Shown in pieces: positions 1 to 6,572 of a stretch of 7,006 bases of DNA. Below the pieces are notes generated by a model, which saw only the letters and a program-made list of their open reading frames with translations, was not told the DNA's origin and did not search any database. Origin of the DNA: Mariprofundaceae bacterium (GTDB lineage Bacteria; Pseudomonadota; Zetaproteobacteria; Mariprofundales; Mariprofundaceae); NCBI GenBank assembly GCA_030950825.1, contig JAUZQT010000115.1, positions 1-7,006 of the forward strand, written 5' to 3'. How positions within the stretch are numbered: position 1 is the stretch's first letter; every line of letters begins with the position of its first letter. The position numbers and the translations under genes are program-made.

Positions 1-1905
1 GTTGCTTTAAAGTGCATCCCTGAAAGCACTACAGAAGAGCAGAGCAGTCTGCTGCAAGAGGTGAAGAATCACGCATCCTTGCCGGTAAACCCCTATATCC
101 TCCCCTTCTCTGATGTATTTGCCGATCAAGGCTATTCTGTACTGGTACTACCGTTGGCCGACACCTCCTTGCAAGAGGTGATAAGCGATGGTGGGGTGGA
201 AAAACCTCTGATTCTGCTGCGCCAACTGGCCAACGGACTCTATGCCCTGCATAAAAATGAGAAGTGGCACGGAGACCTGAAACCAGCCAATGTGCTGATG
301 TTCAAAGAAACAAGTCAAGGGGAAATGCAGTTTACCCCGAAACTCGCTGACTTTGGTGTGCAGGGCACCACTCCCTCCTACGCTGTATCGAAAAGCTTCC
401 CTTCAGCCAACAGTTCCCTTAATGACAAAAAGGCCTGGGATGCCTTTGCTCTGGGTGTCATCGGCTTTCAACTTTTTACTGGCACGTTGCCAGAGAAGCT
501 GAAAAAACAGCGAACGTTGCAGGATTGGGGTGGCCTTACCGCAGGCGACCGTAAGGAGCTGCAAGATGGCTACCAAAACCTCATCACACCTCAGAATCAA
601 CAGCATCTTGCCCATCTGCTGGATCAGAATTCAATTTCGCGCATCAACGCTCTGAACCAGTTTGCCCGCGACGAGAATGATCTACCCACCTCCATTATCA
701 TTATACCATCCAAACAAGCCTATAAATGCCAGCAACCGACTGCCAGCAGATCGACCAGTGATCTTTCTTATACGAGCAATAGTAGAGAAGAAAAAAAGGA
801 TGTTGTTGAAAAGGAAGCTGTTAAAAAGGGATCTGTGAAACCTGCAAAAAATAAGAAATTATTGATGCCTATATTGCTTATTATTGTGATAGTAATAGCT
901 GGGGTAATGATGCTGCCACAATTTCCTGCACATCAAACAAAACAAATCGAAGCGGCACAGCAAGCGTTGATGCAAAACCAAGTGCAAAAGCAGGATGATG
1001 AGAAGGCGAGGAGATTAGCTGCAGAAAAGGCGGAAGCAGCTAAAGTAAAGCTATTGGGGAAGCAACGGCTCGCAGAAGAGCAGGGTCAGAAAGAAGCTCA
1101 AAAGAAGGCAGAGGAAAAGGCGTGGAAGTTAGCTGTAGAAAAGGCGGCAGCAGCTAAAGTAAAACTATTGGAGAAGCAACGGCTCGCAGAAGAGCGAGGT
1201 TGGAAAGTGGTTGGCGAGGAGCGTGTGTTTGATGGCATCACTTTTGTTTGGATACCACAGGGGGAGTTTATGATGGGCAGTGACAGTAGTGGTTCTTCCG
1301 ATGAAAAACCAGTCCATAAGGTGCGTTTCAAGCAGGGTTTCTGGATGGGGAAATATGAAGTGACGCAAGCGCAGTGGCAGGCCGTGATGGAGGAAAATCC
1401 CCGCTATTTTACGAACGACAGTCATCCCATGGAGGGGATGTCATGGGGTCATATTCAGAAGTTTATTCACAGCTTGAATGGTCTGACTGGCAAGCGCTTT
1501 AGATTGCCTACGGAAGCAGAGTGGGAGTATGCAGCTCGTGCAGGGAGTACGTCGAAATATTCATGGGGCGACCGCGTAAGCAGTAATAAAGCAAATTGTA
1601 AAGGCTGTGGCAGTCGGTGGGATAATAGCAAGACAGCCCCAGTGGGCTCATTCAAGCCAAATAGTTTTGGTTTATATGATATGAATGGCAATGTGTGGGA
1701 ATGGGTGGAAGACTGTTACCATGATGATTACAATGAAGCCCCTACAGATGGTGGCGCTTGGCGCAACGGTAACTGCGGTAAGCGTGTTTTACGCGGCGGC
1801 TCTTGGGGCTATTTTTCGTTCGATATGCGTTCGGCTAACCGCCACAGGAATTCGATTGATGCTCGAAACAACAATAATGGCTTTCGTCTCGTCCAAGATA
1901 ATTAG
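1..1905 (+). CDS. Transmembrane Ser/Thr protein kinase with C-terminal FGE/SUMF1-like domain (5' partial)
   Basis: The frame is open from base 1, so the gene starts upstream; the GTG at 61 lies inside the kinase fold and is not the start. Numbered from base 1, the protein opens with the VALK motif (ATP-binding Lys4), then a plausible helix-C Glu20, catalytic loop HGDLKPAN (Asp92, Asn97), DFG at 117-119 and helix-F Asp147. The activation segment is short and lacks a clear APE. A Lys-rich linker precedes one membrane span (about 287-306), then an Ala/Lys/Glu-rich coiled coil (about 315-405) and an FGE-sulfatase (PF03781-type) domain from about 412 to 634 with RLPTEAEWEYAARAG, GNVWEW and RVLRGGSW signatures. 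Positive charge before the span suggests kinase inside and FGE-like domain in the periplasm. The FGE active-site cysteines expected after GGSW are missing, so formylglycine synthesis is unlikely; Cys533, 536, 572 and 592 may be structural. I infer a receptor-type kinase with unknown ligand and targets. Confidence 0.9.
   Translation, partial: VALKCIPESTTEEQSSLLQEVKNHASLPVNPYILPFSDVFADQGYSVLVLPLADTSLQEVISDGGVEKPLILLRQLANGLYALHKNEKWHGDLKPANVLMFKETSQGEMQFTPKLADFGVQGTTPSYAVSKSFPSANSSLNDKKAWDAFALGVIGFQLFTGTLPEKLKKQRTLQDWGGLTAGDRKELQDGYQNLITPQNQQHLAHLLDQNSISRINALNQFARDENDLPTSIIIIPSKQAYKCQQPTASRSTSDLSYTSNSREEKKDVVEKEAVKKGSVKPAKNKKLLMPILLIIVIVIAGVMMLPQFPAHQTKQIEAAQQALMQNQVQKQDDEKARRLAAEKAEAAKVKLLGKQRLAEEQGQKEAQKKAEEKAWKLAVEKAAAAKVKLLEKQRLAEERGWKVVGEERVFDGITFVWIPQGEFMMGSDSSGSSDEKPVHKVRFKQGFWMGKYEVTQAQWQAVMEENPRYFTNDSHPMEGMSWGHIQKFIHSLNGLTGKRFRLPTEAEWEYAARAGSTSKYSWGDRVSSNKANCKGCGSRWDNSKTAPVGSFKPNSFGLYDMNGNVWEWVEDCYHDDYNEAPTDGGAWRNGNCGKRVLRGGSWGYFSFDMRSANRHRNSIDARNNNNGFRLVQDN
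1000..1194 (+). repeat. In-frame direct duplication in the coiled-coil segment
   Basis: Bases 1000-1080 and 1114-1194 are two near-identical 81-base copies, offset by 114 bases (38 codons), inside the kinase/FGE gene. Both encode a 27-residue helical unit of the form EKA..LA.EKA.AAKVKLL.KQRLAEE. The high nucleotide identity, not just similar protein sequence, points to a fairly recent tandem duplication that lengthened the periplasmic stalk between the membrane span and the FGE-like domain. Confidence 0.85.
1783..1902 (+). other. Candidate DGR variable region at the 3' end of the FGE-like domain
   Basis: This is the last 120 bases before the TAG stop, encoding RVLRGGSW, a variable-looking patch, RSANR, a second patch and RNNNNGFRLV. 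It matches the general layout of variable regions in DGR target proteins with a C-type-lectin/FGE fold. Codons at likely variable positions (GGC 1807, TAT 1810, TTT 1813, TTC 1819, GAT 1822, CAC 1843, ATT 1855, GAT 1858, GCT 1861) all end in C or T, as expected if template AAC or AAT codons had been changed only at adenines. A run of unchanged AAC/AAT codons follows at 1867-1878. No template repeat or reverse transcriptase lies in the window, and non-diversified FGE-like paralogues share much of this motif, so the assignment is tentative. Confidence 0.45.
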
Positions 1906-1959
1906 CCTTTTTACTCTTTATTTTCCTCCCTTTTCAAAGAGAGAGAGGGGAACAAAGTG

Positions 1960-2070
1960 ATGAATAAATCAATGCTTGTTGCATGGACAAAGCAAGTAAC
2001 ACCGCAGGTCGCTCGCGATGCCTTATTCCGTAAGGGTTACACCTCCATGGTTGTTTTATCAAAACGATAA
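1960..2070 (+). CDS. Possible small protein, 36 aa, unknown
   Basis: An ATG at 1960 is preceded by a purine-rich stretch GAGAGGGG (1943-1950) at suitable ribosome-binding distance, and the frame runs 36 codons to TAA at 2068-2070. The product begins MNKSMLVAWTKQ and ends MVVLSKR; it has no signal peptide, membrane span or motif that I recognise. It lies between the kinase/FGE gene and mltD, on the same strand as both. It is too short to resemble the DGR accessory protein Avd. It could be a real small gene, a remnant of a larger one, or chance. The ribosome-binding site is the only positive evidence. Confidence 0.3.
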   Translation: MNKSMLVAWTKQVTPQVARDALFRKGYTSMVVLSKR

Positions 2071-2133
2071 TGCTATTTTTTTCGCAGTTGCTTTTGCAAT
2101 CATTAATGGACTTTTGAAAGGAGCTGGAAATAT

Positions 2134-4116
2134 ATGAGGCTACGTCATCATTTTTTTATAATCTCTCTACTGGCTGCTTTGCTTATCTCCAGTTGTACCA
2201 GTGTTATTCCAGCAACACAGATTAAAGTGGAAAAACATCCCGCCACCTCTGCTATCGCCCCTCCCATAATGTCAGCAAAAAAAACAGCCAACAAGCCCCT
2301 CATTGGCTTTGTTACCCAAGCAGTGAAGCAGCTCACAAACGCACAAAGGAAAACAACAAGCAGCGTAGAAACTCTTCCTGAAGAAGAACAGGCTCGCACC
2401 CGTGCAAAGCTACGTTCATTGCTATTGCGTTTTGGTGAAGACAGTCCCAATGGTGCAGCATTAAATGGTTTGAGTAAGCAGGTATTGGCAGAAATGCAGA
2501 GCTTCCAAGGCAAGCGACGTGGTTTTTTCCAAGGGTCACTCTTGCGTGGACAAAAGTATCTGCCAATGATCCAGACAATATTTGCAGATCGAAAGCTGCC
2601 TCCAGAGATGGCTTGGATTGCGCTTATCGAAAGCGGCTTTCGCAACAACGCGACCAGTCCTAAGCGCGCAACTGGTATGTGGCAGTTTATGCCTCTTACA
2701 GCACGAGACTTTGATCTTGAAGTCAACAGAAGGCTGGATGAACGGCGTGACCCCTACCTGGCAACCATTGCCGCACGGGAATACCTTCTGGATTCAATTG
2801 CCATCTTCGGCTCTGAATCTTTTATGCTGGCAACGGCAAGTTACAATTGTGGAGTAGGGTGCATTCAGGGGGCACTGCGTCAACTGAAAGACCCGTTCAC
2901 CCACCGTACTTTTTTCCACCTTCGTCCAGCATTGTCCAAAGAAACACAAAATTATGTCCCCCGCTTTTTGGCGGCTGTCATGATTGCCTCCGAGCCAAGC
3001 CGCTATGGCTTTAAGTTGATGGATGATCATGCCAATGCCTACGTCATGATACCCAAAAGAAGTAGCCTTAAATATTTGGCAAAGAGTGCAGGACTTAGCG
3101 CGCAACAGATCAGGGAGCTCAACCATGATCTAAAGAAACGCTCACGAACACCAGTAACCCACTACATGCTTCGCCTGCCTCGGGTACATGCACTAAAATT
3201 GCAATCAAAACTTCAAACCTACGCATGGCAGGGTGGCGAAATTGGCTCACCACGTCTGCTAACCCTAGCTAGTAAACAAGTGGGTAAATCAAGCGCGGAA
3301 GAAATAGTGATGGAAGTAGCGGCAGCTCCAGTGTTCAAAATTCCACCAAGACCCATTGTTGCGTTATCTTCCCGAAAAACAAAACAGACCTCAACCAAAC
3401 AATCAAAGAGTGTTGTCCGTTTTGATGGAGCAACACCAAAAGGAAAGTACGTGCGTTACCGTGTGCGTACTGGCAATACCCTGGCCGATATTTCACGTTG
3501 GTTTGACACATCTATTGCCGATATTGTTGGCTGGAATAAATCACTTTCATCCAGTCACTCAAGACTAAAACAAGGGCAGCTTATTCTGGTATATGGACTT
3601 CCCCATAGCCAGAGGAAAAGCATCCATAAGATAAACCGCGGCGAGGCACTCTCCACAATTGCCGCGCGGTATGACGTAAGCACGGATGATCTGCGCGGCT
3701 GGAATGGCATTCGTGGCAATGCCATCAGGGCAGGACAAAAACTGGTGATTTATCATCATGGCGGGTCTGCAACAGTTGCCAAGAAAGGACATCGAAAGGC
3801 AACGTCAACGGTGGATTTCCATTATACCGTACAGCATGGAAACTTTCTCGCAGGTATTGCAGAAACCTTCTATGTATCGGTGAAAAACATCAAGCGTTGG
3901 AACCGTCTACGCAGCAGCCGTATTTATGCGGGGCAAAAACTAAGCTTACACCTTCTTCAAAAACCCAAGGCTGCAAGTTACAAGGTTCGGCGCGGCGACA
4001 CGCTGCAAAAAGTAGTCCATCGCCTGAAAGTAAGTATGCTGCATTTGCAAACGGTGAATGGCATCACCAATGCTTCTCAAATTCAGGCAGGGAAAAAGCT
4101 GACGTATTATCGCTAA
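2134..4116 (+). CDS. mltD: MltD-like membrane-bound lytic murein transglycosylase with LysM repeats
   Basis: The 660-residue product should cleave the MurNAc-GlcNAc bond of peptidoglycan, leaving 1,6-anhydroMurNAc ends, from the periplasmic face of the outer membrane. The start ATG follows AAGGAG (2118-2123). The N-terminus is a lipoprotein signal ending in ISSC, with lipidated Cys21; Thr at +2 fits outer-membrane sorting. The SLT domain spans roughly residues 140-290: IALIESGF carries catalytic Glu166, followed by ATGMWQFMP and the ATASYNCGVG motif. A degenerate LysM-like segment lies near 305-350. Four clear LysM peptidoglycan-binding domains follow at about 440-487, 494-541, 560-606 and 613-660, the last ending at the stop. 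E. coli MltD is shorter, with two LysM domains, so this protein has an extended wall-binding tail. It shares its strand with the downstream regulatory genes, but the 110-base gap leaves co-transcription open. Confidence 0.93.
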   Translation: MRLRHHFFIISLLAALLISSCTSVIPATQIKVEKHPATSAIAPPIMSAKKTANKPLIGFVTQAVKQLTNAQRKTTSSVETLPEEEQARTRAKLRSLLLRFGEDSPNGAALNGLSKQVLAEMQSFQGKRRGFFQGSLLRGQKYLPMIQTIFADRKLPPEMAWIALIESGFRNNATSPKRATGMWQFMPLTARDFDLEVNRRLDERRDPYLATIAAREYLLDSIAIFGSESFMLATASYNCGVGCIQGALRQLKDPFTHRTFFHLRPALSKETQNYVPRFLAAVMIASEPSRYGFKLMDDHANAYVMIPKRSSLKYLAKSAGLSAQQIRELNHDLKKRSRTPVTHYMLRLPRVHALKLQSKLQTYAWQGGEIGSPRLLTLASKQVGKSSAEEIVMEVAAAPVFKIPPRPIVALSSRKTKQTSTKQSKSVVRFDGATPKGKYVRYRVRTGNTLADISRWFDTSIADIVGWNKSLSSSHSRLKQGQLILVYGLPHSQRKSIHKINRGEALSTIAARYDVSTDDLRGWNGIRGNAIRAGQKLVIYHHGGSATVAKKGHRKATSTVDFHYTVQHGNFLAGIAETFYVSVKNIKRWNRLRSSRIYAGQKLSLHLLQKPKAASYKVRRGDTLQKVVHRLKVSMLHLQTVNGITNASQIQAGKKLTYYR

Positions 4117-4117
4117 A

Positions 4118-4225
4118 TTGGATTACGCGCAGCGCGCGAATGATATTTATAGCCTTTTGCATGATAAAGTTGGGCAGAAAAAGGCTGAGGTAGTATTACA
4201 AGAACTACTTGGAGATAATAGCTAA
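4118..4225 (+). CDS. Doubtful small ORF, 35 aa, between mltD and the anti-sigma gene
   Basis: The frame from 4103 is open to TAA at 4223-4225, and a TTG at 4118 could start a 35-residue product (LDYAQRANDIYSLL, then a Lys/Glu-rich helix ending ELLGDNS). It looks like a protein helix rather than random sequence, and it fills the whole gap between mltD and the next gene. Its stop sits one base before that gene's ATG at 4227, a spacing that would allow translational coupling. Against it, I see no good ribosome-binding site before the TTG and there is no in-frame ATG. It may be the remnant of a degraded gene. I do not recognise a family. Confidence 0.25.
   Translation: MDYAQRANDIYSLLHDKVGQKKAEVVLQELLGDNS
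4211..4214 (+). promoter_or_regulatory. Ribosome binding site deciding the anti-sigma gene start
   Basis: GGAG lies 12 bases before the ATG at 4227. It overlaps the alternative TTG at 4209, which has no such site of its own at useful distance, so the ATG is preferred and the six extra N-terminal residues are dropped. Confidence 0.55.
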
Positions 4226-4226
4226 T

Positions 4227-4739
4227 ATGGATTGCAACAGTGATAGTAACAATGCTCGCAACAAGCAGCCTTTGAAAAGGAACCAAGTGGATCAGTTAAA
4301 CTTCCAACTGAATACACAGCCTGACTGCGTGCATATATTGCGGGCTATGGTAGAAGTCATGGCGGCGCGCTCTAACTTGACGGATATGGAAACAAATCGT
4401 GTTGCCCTAGCTGTTGATGAGTTGTTTGCAAACATTACTTGTCATGGGTACAACAACAAGCCTGGATCTGTTACATTTGAAAGCCACCTTCAACACAATG
4501 AAGATGGCTTGCAGGAGCTGCATTTTACATTCCGAGACTATGCACCCACTGTAAATATCAGTCATTGGAATTGTGGTAAAAGCAAGCCATGTCATGATTT
4601 AGATATTACGCCTGGTGGTTTGGGCATTCGTTTAATTCACTCAATTATGGATGTGGTGCAGCATGAAGCATTGCATGATGGTAATCAGTGGACACTTATT
4701 TATGTTTGCAAACATGCAATCAAAAGGGGAAGGCCATGA
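4227..4739 (+). CDS. RsbW/SpoIIAB-like ATP-binding anti-sigma serine kinase
   Basis: This 170-residue protein has the GHKL ATPase fold of the HATPase_c_2 type. The N-box reads DELFANITCHGY, with Glu65 and Asn69 as Mg-ATP residues. The G1 box is FRDYAP (Asp104 for adenine), and GGLGIRLI (130-137) forms the later glycine box. Family members phosphorylate a STAS-domain partner on serine and bind either it or a sigma factor or other target. The STAS gene starts inside this gene's stop (ATGA overlap), which supports the pair as a partner switch. In the G1 box the usual Asp-x-Gly reads Asp-Tyr-Ala, so nucleotide handling may differ. The first 23 residues are polar and probably disordered. There is no sigma factor or PP2C phosphatase gene in the window, so the target of the switch is unknown. 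Confidence 0.85.
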   Translation: MDCNSDSNNARNKQPLKRNQVDQLNFQLNTQPDCVHILRAMVEVMAARSNLTDMETNRVALAVDELFANITCHGYNNKPGSVTFESHLQHNEDGLQELHFTFRDYAPTVNISHWNCGKSKPCHDLDITPGGLGIRLIHSIMDVVQHEALHDGNQWTLIYVCKHAIKRGRP

Positions 4740-5071
4740 AACTTGACGTAACGATGGAACATCAATCTGCAGGCGTGATCAATCTTGTGGTCGTGGGTGT
4801 GGTCAACATTCATACATCGCCACGCCTTCGGGATGCCTTGAAGCCATTGCTCACTGAGCAAAATAAAGAAGTGCACATTGATTTGGCAGGGGTTTCATTC
4901 ATGGATTCATCAGGTATTGCAACACTGGTAGAGGGCTTGCAATGGGCTCGCCAATCTGGAGGGCGCTTTGTCTTGCATAAACTTCAAGCAGTGGTCTTGG
5001 ATGTGTTCATGCTGGCAAAGTTGGATACTGTCTTTGAAATTGCACAGCCCCTTATTGAGGACAAGGCATGA
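4736..5071 (+). CDS. STAS-domain anti-anti-sigma factor (SpoIIAA/RsbV-like)
   Basis: The 111-residue protein is a single STAS domain. The ATG at 4736 overlaps the upstream stop by four bases and has AGGGGA just before it; an in-frame ATG at 4688 would add 16 residues read from inside the kinase gene and is less likely. The core reads HIDLAGVSFMDSSGIATLVEGL: the DSSG motif at 57-60 keeps Ser58, the position phosphorylated in SpoIIAA/RsbV. In the usual scheme, the unphosphorylated form binds the RsbW-like kinase and frees that kinase's target; phosphorylation reverses this. Its cognate kinase is almost surely the preceding gene. A stand-alone STAS domain could also act like MlaB in lipid transport, but the neighbouring kinase and the absence of mla genes argue for partner switching. 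It is translationally coupled to ubiD by another ATGA overlap. Confidence 0.88.
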   Translation: MKLDVTMEHQSAGVINLVVVGVVNIHTSPRLRDALKPLLTEQNKEVHIDLAGVSFMDSSGIATLVEGLQWARQSGGRFVLHKLQAVVLDVFMLAKLDTVFEIAQPLIEDKA

Positions 5072-6528
5072 GTTATGTCGATTTACGTGCGTTTATCGTA
5101 GATCTTGAAAACCGAGGTTTATTGAAACGAATTTCTCATCCCGTTAGCACCGACTTAGAAATCACTGAAATATCAGATCGGGTATTACAAGCTGGCGGTC
5201 CAGCTCTGTTATTTGAAAATGTTAACAACCATGGTCTGCCTGTGCTAAGCAATTTATTTGGAACTGCTGAGAGAATTGCTTTGGGGATGGGACGCGAATC
5301 TGCCGATGAGTTGCGTGAAGTAGGCGAGCTACTGGCCTATTTAAAAGAACCCGAACCACCAAAAGGTTTAAAGGATGCTTGGGCCAAGTTCCCAATCTTG
5401 AAAAAAGTTTTGGATATGAATCCCAAGGTGGTGAAAAATGCACCTTGCCAGCAGCGTGTTATCGAAGGGGATGATGTGGACTTGGGCATCTTGCCCATCC
5501 AGACCTGTTGGCCCGAAGATGCTGCACCACTCTTGACTTGGGGACTGGTGGTTACCAAAGGCCCCCATAAAGAACGCCAAAACATGGGCATTTATCGACA
5601 ACAGAAAATTGCCAAAAACAAATTAATTATGCGCTGGTTAAAGCACCGTGGTGGCGCGCAAGACCACCAAGAGGCCAAAAAATCTGGCGCAACAAGCTTC
5701 CCCTGCGCTGTGGTTATTGGTGCTGATCCTGCAACAATCCTTGCTGCAGTAACCCCTATTCCAGATAGCTTATCCGAGTACCAGTTTGCTGGTTTATTGC
5801 GTGGCAGCAAAACTATTTTAACCCATTGTCTTCGTATTCCTTTGCAAGTTCCCGCTTCTGCTGAAATTGTGCTTGAAGGCCATGTTTCGCTCAATGAATA
5901 TGCCGAAGAAGGGCCGTATGGTGATCATACGGGTTATTACAATGAAACCGAAATGTTTCCTGTATTCACAGTAGAAACCATTACCATGCGTAAAGATGCG
6001 ATTTATCACTCCACACATACGGGCAAGCCACCCGATGAGCCTGCGATCTTGGGCTTGGCATTCAATGAAGTGTTTGTACCAATTCTAAAAAAACAATTCC
6101 CTGAAATCGTCGCTTTCTATTTACCCATGGAGGGTTGTTCATACCGTGTGGCAATCGTATCCATTCATAAAGGTTATGCAGGTCATGCCAAGCGGATCAT
6201 GTTTGGTATTTGGTCTTATTTGCGCCAGTTTATGTACACCAAGTTCATCATTGTCGTGGATGCAGATATAGACTGCCGCGATTGGAAGGAAGTCATATGG
6301 GCTATTTCCACCCGCTGTGACCCTGTGCGCGATTTCACCATGGTTGAAAACACACCCATTGACTACCTCGATTTCGCATCGCCCGTTGCTGGGCTTGGCT
6401 CAAAGGTAGGCATTGATGCGACGAACAAATGGCAGGGTGAAACGGATCGAGAATGGGGTCGACCCATTGAAATGACGGATAAAGTCAAAGAAAAGGTGGA
6501 TCATATGTGGGATGCACTGGGTTTATAG
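5068..6528 (+). CDS. ubiD: 4-hydroxy-3-polyprenylbenzoate decarboxylase UbiD
   Basis: The 486-residue enzyme removes the carboxyl group of 3-polyprenyl-4-hydroxybenzoate in ubiquinone synthesis, using prenylated FMN supplied by UbiX. Length and sequence follow E. coli UbiD closely from end to end, including NMGIYR (172-177), RGGAQDHQ (194-201), EEGPYGDHTGYYNE (280-293), HTGKPPDEPA, the EGCSYR stretch and the C-terminal NTPIDYLDFASPV and WGRP segments. Arg177, Glu281 and Asp286 match the catalytic Arg-Glu-acid set by position relative to fungal Fdc1, so the enzyme should be active. The ATG overlaps the STAS stop as ATGA, with GAGG at 5057-5060 as its ribosome-binding site. No ubiX is present here. 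The link to a partner-switch pair is unusual, because ubiD is normally seen alone or near other quinone genes. No convincing terminator follows before the converging pseudogene. Confidence 0.97.
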   Translation: MSYVDLRAFIVDLENRGLLKRISHPVSTDLEITEISDRVLQAGGPALLFENVNNHGLPVLSNLFGTAERIALGMGRESADELREVGELLAYLKEPEPPKGLKDAWAKFPILKKVLDMNPKVVKNAPCQQRVIEGDDVDLGILPIQTCWPEDAAPLLTWGLVVTKGPHKERQNMGIYRQQKIAKNKLIMRWLKHRGGAQDHQEAKKSGATSFPCAVVIGADPATILAAVTPIPDSLSEYQFAGLLRGSKTILTHCLRIPLQVPASAEIVLEGHVSLNEYAEEGPYGDHTGYYNETEMFPVFTVETITMRKDAIYHSTHTGKPPDEPAILGLAFNEVFVPILKKQFPEIVAFYLPMEGCSYRVAIVSIHKGYAGHAKRIMFGIWSYLRQFMYTKFIIVVDADIDCRDWKEVIWAISTRCDPVRDFTMVENTPIDYLDFASPVAGLGSKVGIDATNKWQGETDREWGRPIEMTDKVKEKVDHMWDALGL

Positions 6529-6572
6529 CTTGATCAACTAGGAGACTGTCCATTTTCTGGGTCATGTGAATT

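Noticed and set aside
61..63. GTG as the start codon of the kinase gene
   Set aside because: The frame is open to base 1 and encodes the VALK ATP-binding motif and the start of helix C upstream of this codon, so the gene is cut by the window edge.
412..1905. True formylglycine-generating sulfatase-modifying enzyme
   Set aside because: The active-site cysteines expected just after the GGSW segment are absent and no sulfatase gene is nearby.
1906..1955. Possible terminator after the kinase/FGE gene (CTCTTT at 1914-1919 facing AAAGAG at 1936-1941)
   Set aside because: The stem is short and AT-rich with a long loop and no following U-run; the purine block is better explained as a ribosome-binding site.
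2071..2133. Promoter for mltD in the upstream gap
   Set aside because: A TTGCTT at 2088-2093 is a possible -35 element, but no acceptable -10 box follows at the right spacing.
2148..2726. Long minus-strand open frame opposite mltD
   Set aside because: It lies wholly antisense to a well-supported gene, and its product shows no recognisable motif.
4118..4145. GCGC-rich palindrome after mltD as a terminator
   Set aside because: The GCGCAGCGCGC stretch makes only a tiny hairpin with no U-run, and it lies inside an open frame.
6541..6572. Sequence GGAGACTGTCCATTTTCTGG resembling an insertion-sequence terminal repeat
   Set aside because: There is one copy only, with no matching inverted partner, transposase or target duplication in the window; the likeness is from memory and too weak to annotate.
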